Below are positions 24,311-33,267 of a stretch of DNA of 64,000 nucleotides, piece after piece. The notes under the pieces are model-generated. The model did no database searches. It was not told the origin of the DNA and saw nothing but the letters and a program-made list of their open reading frames with translations. The stretch comes from Bombyx mori (Eukaryota; Arthropoda; Insecta; Lepidoptera; Bombycidae). The translations under genes and the position numbers were made by a program. The stretch spans positions 1 through 64,000 of the forward strand of contig NC_085111.1 of NCBI RefSeq assembly GCF_030269925.1, written 5' to 3'. Each line of letters opens with the position of its first letter. Position 1 is the stretch's first letter.

Positions 24311-24786
24311 TTTATATTTATATTATTATTATTATCACAATGAACAAAAATGAGTGGTGGTTGATCCACATTTTGTCTAAATTATGAATTATGTTTTTCA
24401 TTTTGTAAGTAATATTCATGTAAGTATCCAACAAAATCTAGGAGAATTATGAATTACTAGTCGATTTGTTATTCATTCTATTCTATTATTTAAAACAGCA
24501 GTATATACAATAATATATATAACAACACAACATACAAACGGGGTTAACATAAAGATAAAATGATACAGAACAAATTGAGCACAACAGATTAAAACATTGT
24601 CTTAATAAAACAACCTCACAATTTTGCTTTCAAATTGTTATGAATCCATCCTTTACTATAAACACAAAAATGTTAAGGAAATATGTATATTTCCACTAAA
24701 CACAATTAAAAAATTATAGGCAGAAATAATTAGGCTATTCTTGCCCTCTCAGTTCACATAATTAAGAACAGCAGTTTTAAAAATAT

Positions 24787-26482
24787 CTACATAAAAATAC
24801 TAGAATACAGAGGTTGGACTAAATTTAATGTCTGTTCTCCACAATCCAATTGAACCACCCTTGAATGTTGACGTGGTGCTAAGTGCTGTGTTTCCTCTTC
24901 TCTCCCAAAAAATACAATGTTATGAATTTGATAAGAAACATCAATTTCAGCATGTTCGTCAGAGTCGGGGCACTGGAAACCCATGTGTGTTTGCCATGTT
25001 ATGCAATACAAGCTAACAATTATGGTCTTGGCCATCATATGATGATCATAATGCAGTACTCTATGTACCAACAAGCATCTCCAATCCTTCAATACTCACA
25101 ATGGTCAACAGTGTTCCTTGTATGACAATAAACATTACTATAGTACTATATATTAACGGCCTTCCCAGTTTTAAATATACTTTTAGATTGAGTATTATTT
25201 TGTAGTCAGGTTACTGAGACAGAGCTCATGATGTTTTACTAGCCTAAAAACAAAACTTTTTCACTATTATGGTGCAGGTCCTGCATAGGCATATTCAGTT
25301 GTGATAAGCCAGAAAAATGTATCATGAAATGTTGCATCAATACTTAAAATGTTAAGATCACTATCACAGATCTGAAAAATTTGATTCTTTAGATAAGTAC
25401 TATCAAATGTTTGTTATTGTGAATGATAGGCTTCAGCAAAATACTTAGTATTTGCACATTCTTGAAATGATAATGCTTTCGTTCTAAAACCTTTCTTCAT
25501 ATACGGAAGATCTGATAAGTGCAAATGAGTGCCATCTATACACCCCAAAACCCCAGGATAGCCAAATTTATTGTAAAACCTATAATGAAAAGAAATTTAT
25601 TTACTATTATATTATGTTTTCGATCACAAAATTATTATTGTTCAAATATCTCTGTACTATAAAAATAAGACAAATTTTAAATTAAAAAAAAATTATGTAG
25701 GAAAGATTAATGGTGGCCTGAAGGCCTTTCCAGTTTCACCAGGACTTGACATTTCTCAGAACTCTGTTTAAAATATAGCTATATATAGCTAAATATAGCT
25801 ATAGTTATAAAGCTTCAAGAATATAACTGATCTATATGATTGACTCGTGGAAATTGTAAAATCAGTGGAACTCTTGTGCTCTATACTATAAGATAATTAT
25901 TTAACTTACCCATTTATAATAACTTGTGACCCATTGTACTGTTTGCAGAAACTTTAAATGTTTCAATAAAACTGGAAGATTGTTTAATGCCATAGCCACT
26001 TCCCTAATGGCATTGGATTTACTACAGTTTAACTCAAAATGCAAAAAGCTCATTCCCACAGGTTTCTGGTATGAAATTTTGCAATGCTGTTAACACCTGT
26101 ATAAACAAGTTATTTAAAACATTTAGTTAAGAATAAATCTGAAATCAAAAAAACAATGCTAATTTTGAAGACATGATTTTGTGAATCTTTTATTTTCTTA
26201 ATTATTTACACATATTAAAATGTTAAATTGAATATATATAAGTACCTTGCATTTTACTTTCTATTCTTGTTCGTCTTGATGATCTAGGTTATTAACGGCT
26301 TTAATTCAGAGCACAATTGTAAATATTGATGTTTCGAAATTCTGTAATGTGTTCTGAACAAACTTTCCGATAAGGGGTCAGGCTTGATCACGAAGACAGC
26401 GTCGCAAACGCACTAATTCGTATGTATCCGACCTAATTTCCTTAGACTCCAAAGCCCCATTTATTATTTGAGCTCTGTCCAT
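24787..26482 (-). pseudogene. HARBI1-like (Harbinger) transposase gene, decayed
   Basis: Minus-strand remnants in the right order for a HARBI1-type DDE nuclease. At 26482-26265 the N-terminus starts MDRAQIING and reads RLRRCLRDQ. At about 26105-25910 a helix-turn-helix-like VLTALQNF...REVAMALNNL stretch is bounded by splice-like CAG and GTAAGT. At about 25577-25245 stand FYNKFGYPGVLGCIDGTH, holding the first catalytic Asp, then ICDSDLNIL. At 25120-24787 stand RNTVD and KDWRCLLVHRVLHY; the Glu expected in the NTVERxxG motif reads Asp. Frameshifts and stops break each segment. Either the transposon's own dead transposase or a decayed domesticated copy; its position inside the insert favours the former. 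Confidence 0.7.
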
Positions 26483-26982
26483 AGTACATACCTAGAAGAA
26501 ATATTAATTTGTAAAAAATAAACTTTATAACCTCAACATTATTAATGTACTTAAATTGCCCAGCGTGGTATTTAATGTTAATACTATGGAAAACACAAAC
26601 GCAAATAAAGATCTAAACCAATTACACTTACCTAAATCAAGTTAAAATAATTTAATTTCACAAATTTTACACTTGCAGATAGTTAGCAACAATTCAGCAC
26701 CAGATACAAAAGGTGTCGCAAATTTGACAAACGAAATTGCTAAATATCTGCTGTTGTGTGGCACACAAAAGCATCCGTAATACCGACTTTAGGCCAGTTG
26801 TTGTTAGTTGTATGGAAAAGAATGCACTAAAGTTTCACAAATCGCTCTGCAGAGGCAGCACTAGTGATGGTCTGCGATCTGCTTTTTTGTTGTAAGTCCG
26901 TAATACGAAATGGACAGTTGACAGCAATATTTGCACAATATTTGTCTTCTGCTAATTGTCTGCGAAATACGTGATACAGCTG
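26483..26982. other. Right arm of the Harbinger-like element
   Basis: AT-rich sequence between the transposase start and the right terminus. No gene seen. The last 30 bases contain the right inverted-repeat arm. Confidence 0.5.
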
Positions 26983-28582
26983 CGGGATCCGTCTCGGTCA
27001 GGTGCCGGACGATGCGGGCCGCGACGATCCTCTCGAGCATCTTGCCCGCTTCGTCCAGCAACACGATGGGGCGATAGCCCGCGGGTGAGTCCGCGGGGCG
27101 CCCGTCCTTCCGCAGAAGGACCAGTCTGCCCGTCTTCCATTTCGACGGGAACCGTCCCGACTCGAGGCACGCTTCGAAAAGCCCCCCGAGCCGGTCCCCT
27201 AGGGCCTCGAAGGCCAAGCTCCAGACCCGGCCGTGAACGCCGTCAGGGCCGGGGGCCGTGTCCTTCGCTCTCATTTTGGACACGGCCGCATGGATCTCCG
27301 CCCCCGTGATAGGGGGAGGGGGCTCCTCGGCAGCGGGAACGCTGGGGCGACGTGGAGGCGTGCCCCACGTGGCGTCCATCTGGGGGGGCTCAAAGTCCCC
27401 CCCCGCTGCCGGCGGGAAGAGTGCCGCAACAATTTCCCGCAGCTGCCGAGGCTGGAGCCGCTCGGTCACCGGGAGCGCCCACGGTTGCAGTTTCCTGCGA
27501 ACCATCTTGTATGGGCGCCCCCAGGGATCTTCGTCGAGCGACTCCAGGAGAGTCTTCATGCTCTGCTTCTTGGCCTCGCTGATGGCCAGCTGCAGCGCCG
27601 TCTGCTTTTGACGACAGTCAGCGTGCAGCTGGGCCGCCGTCTCCGCGAACGCAGCGTCGCGACGACGGCGGCGGCGGTGGCGTGCGCTCCGGCGGCGCGC
27701 CCTCACGCACTCCTCTCGGAGTCTTGCGATCTCGGGCGACCACCAGAACGCACCCCCACGTGGTGCTCGGGGGCCGACCCGGGGCATGGCGGCATCGCAA
27801 ATGTTTGCCATGGTGCCCCGGAACCAGTCGACCTCCGCATCCACGTCCGCGAGCCGCGCAGGTTTTGGCGCCCACGCAGCAACAGCGGCCGCCTCCATCA
27901 GCAACTCCTTGTTCATCCGTTTCAAGGCCCACCTGGGGAACGAACGGGGCGCACCTTGCGGGAGCTCCTCCTCGCCGCGGGCGCCCGCGGCTGACGACGA
28001 CGACAAGGAGGAGGCGGAGAGCTCGAATCGGACGTATCTGTGGTCCGAGAGCGTCTCCGCCCCCTCGAGTACGCGCCAGCCGCGGGTGCGGCGCACGGCG
28101 GACGGGGACGCGAACGTCACGTCCACGTGAGATTCCCCATTCCACCGCACGCAAGTCGCGACCGTGCCTCTGTTTAGGATACAGAGGCCGGTCGCGATCG
28201 CCCACTCCGAAAGGGCCTCGCCTCGCGCATCCGTGCGGGGGGAACCCCAAGCCGTGCACTTGGCATTGAAGTCCCCCTCGGCGAGGCTCCTGTTCGGAGA
28301 GAAGTACGCCCCGATCACGACGGTCCCGTCGATCCTAGCCGCGACGTACCCGGGTCCCCTGGCCACCATTTCCAAGGGGGGTAACGCCGCGGACTGTCTC
28401 AACACAATGGCCACGGAGCCGTCGACGTCCCCCATCCAGCAGTCCTGGTCGGTGGGGACAAAGTACGGCTCCGCGGCGACAGCGACGTCGATTGACCACT
28501 CCGCCATGGTGTGGACGAGGAGATCCTGTGCCCTGGCGGAGTGGTTCAAATTACTTTGGAGGAAGCGATGGACGCAACCCAT
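26983..28582 (-). pseudogene. SART-A #1 ORF2, N-terminal part (endonuclease, RT start)
   Basis: Starts at the ATG of a TAATG stop-start overlap with ORF1 (28582). It encodes MGCVHRFLQSNLNHS, AEPYFVP, GDFNAKCTAWG and TLSDHRYVRFE of the APE-type endonuclease, then the linker and early RT (GYRPIVLLDEAGKML). Relative to copies #2 and #3, about 24 codons between the SLAE and GDFNAK motifs are missing in frame near 28277, which removes a core strand of the endonuclease. The frame ends at the transposon insertion just after HLTET. Non-functional. Confidence 0.9.
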
Positions 28583-28988
28583 TACGGGGCTACGTCCATC
28601 ACTCCCTCGTCTGTCCCGCCTTGCGGCTGCTCTGGTGCCGCGGCGGGAGCTGACTCACCGGCTGCCCTTTTTGCAGCCGGCTTCTTTTTCTTTCCGCCCC
28701 TCCTCGTTTTTGTAGAGGAGGGGGCGGACTTACACGCCGGGCCCCCGGCCCGGTGGTCGGCCTTCCTTTTGGCCGCGTCGCACAAGACGCAGTGCGGCGC
28801 GGCTGTGGTGCAGGAGGCTGCCTTGTGCCCCGGTTGGCCGCAGCGGAAACACAAGCCGCTGCGGTCCACGGTCGAGGGGCACTTGGCGAGACCGTGGCCG
28901 GTGCCGAAGCACCGAAGACAGCGCCACGGCCTGGCATCCTGCAGCTGCACGTGGGCCACTACCCAGCCCACGCGCAGCCTTCCTGGGA
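28582..28988 (-). pseudogene. SART-A #1 ORF1, C-terminal zinc-knuckle fragment
   Basis: About 135 codons remain, holding the three knuckles CLRCFGTGHGLAKC, CFRCGQPGHKAASC and CVLCDAAKRKADH...C, ending in MDVAP and a TAA that overlaps the ORF2 ATG. The upstream part of ORF1 and the 5' UTR are missing; truncation is at about 28988, followed by telomere-like repeat. Confidence 0.9.
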
Positions 28989-29011
28989 CCTAACCCAACC
29001 CAACCCAAACC
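28989..29011. repeat. Short degenerate telomere repeat between SART-A #1 and SART-B
   Basis: CCTAACCCAACCCAACCC followed by AAACC: 23 bases of the variant telomere repeat between the truncated end of one element and the poly(T) of the next. Confidence 0.85.
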
Positions 29012-29029
29012 TTTTTTTTTTTTTTTTTT

Positions 29030-29342
29030 GGTATCGATGGGGAATCCCAGTCTTTACGGATACCCGGCCGACGGGGGTCGGACCGGGTTATGTCGGACTC
29101 CGCGCCTCCGGTGGAAGAAAGAGGAAGAAGTCACGAACCGAGGTCCGCGCCCTCGACCAATCCACAAGTCCACGGAGACTACGCCTTGAGAAAGGCGCGC
29201 TGGGCTAAGTTCAGCTCGCGCCGAACCCGCCCAGCTTAACGACTACCGACTAAAACCCAACGAGCTCCTTTCTTTCCGGCATAGGGGGAACCTACGATAC
29301 CGCAGGGAAACGCGCCCCGCAGGCCCCCCACACCGGCTCCCA

Positions 29343-29345
<3 letters not shown>
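29030..29345 (-). other. SART-B 3' UTR, distal segment
   Basis: Terminal 316 bases of the SART-B 3' UTR next to its poly(A). It continues at 29921-30069 beyond the nested insertion. It shows no resemblance to the SART-A 3' UTR by eye. The last 14 bases (29332-29345) are one copy of the insertion's target duplication. Confidence 0.8.
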
Positions 29346-29383
<38 letters not shown>

Positions 29384-29906
29384 CGGGTAGAGGGCCGAAC
29401 CTCCTACGAGGTCCCCGCGCAAAAGGGGCGCGCGGGGTATGTGAGACTCAACGATCTGCATGGTGTTGTGAGCAGACCGCGGGCCCAAGGATTTTAGAGC
29501 CCACCCACTAAACGACTCCTCTGCACTCTTACACCCGACGTCCGATCCCCTCCGAGGTCAGAACCCGGATGAGGTAGGGGGGCTACCGCGGTCAACACTA
29601 CAACCAGACGGCGCGGCTCACCCCAAGGACGCCCAGCCGACGGAGCCTTCGAGGCGAATCGAAGGCTCTGAAACGTCGGCCGTCTCGGTACGGCAGCCCG
29701 TCGGGCCGCCCAGACGGTGCCGCTGGTGTCCCGGAATACCCCGCTGGACCAGAACCAGCCTGCCGGGTCGGGACGCGATACACCGTCGACCGGTCGCTCT
29801 ATTCACTCCACGGCAGCGCGCTAGAGTGCTGGTAGCGCGCCGCGCGGCCTCACCCCCTCAGGTCGCCCCTTGACCTTCACCGGGGGGAGGCCGCCACCTA
29901 CAGGGG
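29346..29906 (-). mobile_element. 3'-UTR-only SART-A copy inserted in the SART-B 3' UTR
   Basis: A 561-base insert: poly(T) 29346-29383, then the whole SART-A 3' UTR and only the last few ORF2 bases including the stop codon. Exact 14-bp target duplications flank it, ACCGGCTCCCAGCC at 29332-29345 and 29907-29920. This is the footprint of a severely 5'-truncated target-primed insertion outside telomere repeats. It has the same orientation as SART-B, so it places a second 3' UTR and A-run inside the SART-B transcript. Confidence 0.92.
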
Positions 29907-30069
29907 ACCGGCTCCCAGCCTGACGAACGGCGGGATCAACGTCGGCCATTGCTGACCGCAACTTCTTCGTGAGGTAGGCACCGGAGCCACAGCGCCCTAT
30001 ACCCTCACCACCACGACTGGACTATCGTGTCGAGCATCAGGCGCCCCCGCGCCCGATGCCCGACGGTCC

Positions 30070-33000
30070 TTACGGGAGCTGAGCGGGGGCCCTTCGCCCG
30101 CGTCGCCCACCCCGTCTCTTTCGCCTGAGTGCAACTGAGTTTGGGTCGCACTCTCTCTCTCGCTCCTCCGTTTCGCGGAGCGTCATGACCAGGTCCGCAT
30201 AGTCGGCCATCGCTCTCCAGCAACGCTCGTCCTCGACCATGCGGGACACTACGACCGGCAAACTTAAGTCTGCCCCGAGCACCGCGACGAGTGACTGCCG
30301 CGGATACTCCCACCTCGGGCACGCTTCGAGGGCGTGCTGCGCGTCGTCGTCTGGATGCCCGCATTGGTGGCAACCGGGATGGGGCTCTCTTCCGATCCGC
30401 CACAAGTACCTCCCGAAGCAACCATGCCCCGAGAGGACCTGCGTGAGCCGGAAGTCGAGCACGCCGTGACGCCTGTTGATCCAGGCCTCCAACACGGGCA
30501 CCAGGGCTGCAAGGGTGCGCCGCCGGGTTTGAGAACCGCGGTGGATCTCCTCAGCAGCCAGTCTCTCTTTCCACTTCAACGTTGCCACGCGACGCGCAGC
30601 ACGCCTCCATCGGGCGACGACGGACAAACGGGGCACATTCCCCCGAGCCAAAGACTGCACCCTGCGCCGATAGACTTTAGCCAAGACCTCTGCTTCGTAC
30701 TCCCACGGAAGGGAGCCGGCAAGGACGCAAGCGACCTCCGTCGAAATGGTGCGGTAACCCCGCACGACCCTCACCGCCAGCACCCTCTGAACCCTCTGCA
30801 AGAGGGCCGCATTGCGAGCGGAGAGCGTGGGCGACCAGACGGGTGCGCCGTACAGGGCCATACTCCGCACCACTCCCAGGTAAAGACGCCGGACTGACTT
30901 TCCTCCTCCTCCAATGTTTGGGAGCAAGCGGGCTAAGGCACCCGCCGCCCCGAGCAATTTCGGGACCAGCACATCAAAATGCCGGTTAAAAGTCCACCTG
31001 CTGTCCAATACGAGCCCCAAGTATTTTATGTGAGGCCGGACAACGATCGCAGTCCCTCCGATGGTTATGCTCGCGCCGGGAGGAGGCCCCTTCCGAGCCG
31101 GGTGAAAACAAACGGCCTCGGACTTGTGCAGGGCGACCTCCAGGCCGAGCTTCCTTATTCTGGCTACGACTGTTGCCACCGCAGCCGCAGCCAGAATCGA
31201 CGCCGAACGGTAGTCGTCTCCGCGGGCCGTCACCAGCGTGTCGTCGGCGTAGCAGATGACCTGCACGCCACGCAGGTTAGCCCCGCGGAGGACCCAGTCA
31301 AACCCGACGTCCCACAGGAGCGGACCCATAACCGACCCCTGCGGGACACCACACGAGACCGCCTTCTGTCCCCACCCCCTCCGTTCGGGAAAGACCACAG
31401 CCCGCCCTGCGAGGTAATCCTCGATCAGGTTCCAGAGACCGGTGGGGACGCGGTGAAACCTTAACGACTCCAAGATCGTGCTCCAGGGGATCGTATTGAA
31501 GGCGTTGGAGATGTCGATCGACACCGCCAACAACACGCCTCCCCGGGAGCACGCCTGGTCGGAGAGGTCGGGGACGCGCTGGACCGCGTCCAAGGTCGAG
31601 CGACCCCTCCGGAAACCGTATTGGCAGTCCGCCAAGTTTGGACCTACATTTTCCAAGTGATGAACGAGGCGACTGGCGACGACGCGCTCCAAGAGCTTGC
31701 CGGCCTCGTCCAGGACGACGATCGAGCGATACCCCGAGGGTTGATCCCTGGGGCGCCCCTCCTTCGGAATCAAAACCAACCTACCTTTTTTCCATATTGC
31801 CGGGAACCTACCCTCTCGGAGGCACCTGCTGAACAGCCCTCGGAGGACAGGTCCCAGGCCACCTTCCATCTTCAATGCCAGCGCCCAGGCCCGATTTGGA
31901 ATTCCATCGGGACCTGGCGCCGTTCTTTTTAGTTTCATTTTTTCGACGGCCGCATCAAATTCCGCTGGCGACACGTCGTCCTCTTCTTCGGCCCAAGCCC
32001 CGTCTCGTGCTGACGACATGACTGGGGGAACAAAGGGAATCTCGGGTGCGCTCGGGAACAGTCCGCCGACCACATGCCGCACCATGTCAGGCGGCAGGGT
32101 ACTCGTCGTGGGTGGGGCCCAGGGGCGCATGGTGCTCCGCGCGGTGTGATAGGGTCGCCCCCACGGGTCACGGTCCAGCGTCTCGAGCAGCTCCTTCCAC
32201 GCCGCTTCCTTCGCCTCCCCGATCGCGACGCGCAGGGCGCGCACGTCCACCCGGTAAGCTTCGTACGCCCGGTCCTCCTCTTCCTCATCCCGACGCCTCC
32301 GACGACGAAGGTGCTGGTATCTTCGTCGACTGCCGGCGCACCGGCGTCGCAGACCGGTGATCTCCACATTCCACCAATAGACTTGGCGCCTCGGCGCGTA
32401 CGCTCGGACGCGGGGCATGGCGTGGTCGCAGACTCGCGACATCGCCTCGCGCAGCCGCTCCGCACCCTCGCGCACGCCCGCCGGCTCGCCCAGGGAGTCC
32501 AACCGCCAAGCCTGGACGACGGCCGCCTCCTGCAGTCGCTCCACGTCGAGGCGCTTCAGGGCCCAGCGCGGACCCTCCGCGCCACCATCAAAGTGCAAAG
32601 TCACCGTCGAAGACTCCGGGGCCGCGGATACACGAAAACGAATGTAGCGGTGGTCGGAGAGCGTCTCCACGTCGGACAACACTTTCCAACCGCGGACGCG
32701 GCGCGCGACGTCGGGGGTCGCGAACGACACATCCACCACGGACCCACCCGAACGACGGACGCATGTGTTCTCGGCGCCGCGGTTGAGGACAACGAGACCG
32801 CTCCCGACCAACCACTCCTCCATCTCCCGTCCCCTGGGACAGGTGACCGGGGAACCCCAAGCGGACGACTTCGCGTTGAGGTCCCCGAGAACGAGCGCGC
32901 GCCTTGAGTGCGACCTCCCCACTACCTGACCGAGTTCGTCTAGAAAGGACTCGAATTCGGCGAGCGGCCGGTTGGGGGAGAAGTACACCCCGACGACGAG

Positions 33001-33267
33001 CAAGCCTGCCCAGAAGACTGCCACGTAGCCCCGACCCCTCTGCACGACGTCGAATTCGGGCGGAGCGCCCACCGCCGACCGACGCTGGACCACGGCCACC
33101 AGGCCGTCAACATCTCCCGCCCAGTCGGGAACCGAAGGGACCCGGTAGGGCTCGGCGACGACCGCTAGATGGGTCAATCGCTCCGCCATGCTCTGGATCA
33201 GCAGGTCCTGAGCCCTGGCGGAGCGATTGAGATTGCCCTGAAGGATATTAAAAGGGCTGCTGGTCAT
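30070..33267 (-). CDS. SART-B ORF2: endonuclease and reverse transcriptase
   Basis: 1065 codons from the ATG at 33267 to 30070. The APE-type endonuclease is N-terminal: ILQGNLNRSARAQDLL, AEPYRVP, LGDLNAKSSAWG and LSDHRYIRF. The RT follows with YGFRRGRSTLDAVQRV, VSIDISNAFNTIPW, GVPQGSVMGPLLWD and VICYADDTLVT. A C-terminal CHQCGHPDDDAQHALEAC supplies the CCHC finger. No RNase H is visible, unlike the TRAS ORF2. I chose this start because its ATG overlaps the ORF1 TGA in an ATGA arrangement, the position where related elements restart translation; the longer open frame upstream is the ORF1 tail read in another frame. No stops or frameshifts seen. Confidence 0.92.
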   Translation of the reverse strand: MTSSPFNILQGNLNRSARAQDLLIQSMAERLTHLAVVAEPYRVPSVPDWAGDVDGLVAVVQRRSAVGAPPEFDVVQRGRGYVAVFWAGLLVVGVYFSPNRPLAEFESFLDELGQVVGRSHSRRALVLGDLNAKSSAWGSPVTCPRGREMEEWLVGSGLVVLNRGAENTCVRRSGGSVVDVSFATPDVARRVRGWKVLSDVETLSDHRYIRFRVSAAPESSTVTLHFDGGAEGPRWALKRLDVERLQEAAVVQAWRLDSLGEPAGVREGAERLREAMSRVCDHAMPRVRAYAPRRQVYWWNVEITGLRRRCAGSRRRYQHLRRRRRRDEEEEDRAYEAYRVDVRALRVAIGEAKEAAWKELLETLDRDPWGRPYHTARSTMRPWAPPTTSTLPPDMVRHVVGGLFPSAPEIPFVPPVMSSARDGAWAEEEDDVSPAEFDAAVEKMKLKRTAPGPDGIPNRAWALALKMEGGLGPVLRGLFSRCLREGRFPAIWKKGRLVLIPKEGRPRDQPSGYRSIVVLDEAGKLLERVVASRLVHHLENVGPNLADCQYGFRRGRSTLDAVQRVPDLSDQACSRGGVLLAVSIDISNAFNTIPWSTILESLRFHRVPTGLWNLIEDYLAGRAVVFPERRGWGQKAVSCGVPQGSVMGPLLWDVGFDWVLRGANLRGVQVICYADDTLVTARGDDYRSASILAAAAVATVVARIRKLGLEVALHKSEAVCFHPARKGPPPGASITIGGTAIVVRPHIKYLGLVLDSRWTFNRHFDVLVPKLLGAAGALARLLPNIGGGGKSVRRLYLGVVRSMALYGAPVWSPTLSARNAALLQRVQRVLAVRVVRGYRTISTEVACVLAGSLPWEYEAEVLAKVYRRRVQSLARGNVPRLSVVARWRRAARRVATLKWKERLAAEEIHRGSQTRRRTLAALVPVLEAWINRRHGVLDFRLTQVLSGHGCFGRYLWRIGREPHPGCHQCGHPDDDAQHALEACPRWEYPRQSLVAVLGADLSLPVVVSRMVEDERCWRAMADYADLVMTLRETEERERECDPNSVALRRKRRGGRRGRRAPAQLP

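Larger units (their letters stand above)
21620..26982. mobile_element. Harbinger-like DNA transposon inserted in SART-A #1
   Basis: A 5363-base AT-rich block interrupts SART ORF2. CGG stands on both sides (21617-21619 and 26983-26985), a likely 3-bp target duplication, although Harbinger elements usually duplicate TWA. The termini form an imperfect inverted repeat: left CTGATCACGTA...TTTGCGACAG, right (reversed) CTGTATCACGTATTTCGCAG. Inside, on the minus strand, is a decayed HARBI1-type transposase gene (24787-26482), which supports the PIF/Harbinger assignment. SINE copies lie at 22174, 23552 and 24087. The remainder is AT-rich with no other recognisable gene. Confidence 0.7.
19509..28988 (-). 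mobile_element. SART: SART-A copy #1, 5'-truncated, split by a DNA transposon
   Basis: SART-family (R1-clade) non-LTR element on the minus strand: poly(T) 19509-19522, 3' UTR 19523-20036, ORF2 3' part 20037-21619, foreign insert 21620-26982, ORF2 5' part 26983-28582, ORF1 C-terminal part 28582-28988. The two ORF2 halves meet at the same codons when compared with copies #2 and #3, so one ancestral element was split rather than two fragments juxtaposed. The 5' end is lost inside ORF1 and abuts 23 bases of telomere-like repeat. The sense strand follows TTAGG, opposite to TRAS. An in-frame deletion in the endonuclease also disables it. Confidence 0.9.

Noticed and set aside
20037..28582. Two independent truncated SART copies (one 3' half, one 5' half)
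   Set aside because: The two halves abut at the same ORF2 position, with a shared CGG at the break and mirrored ends on the intervening DNA; one element split by an insertion explains this better.
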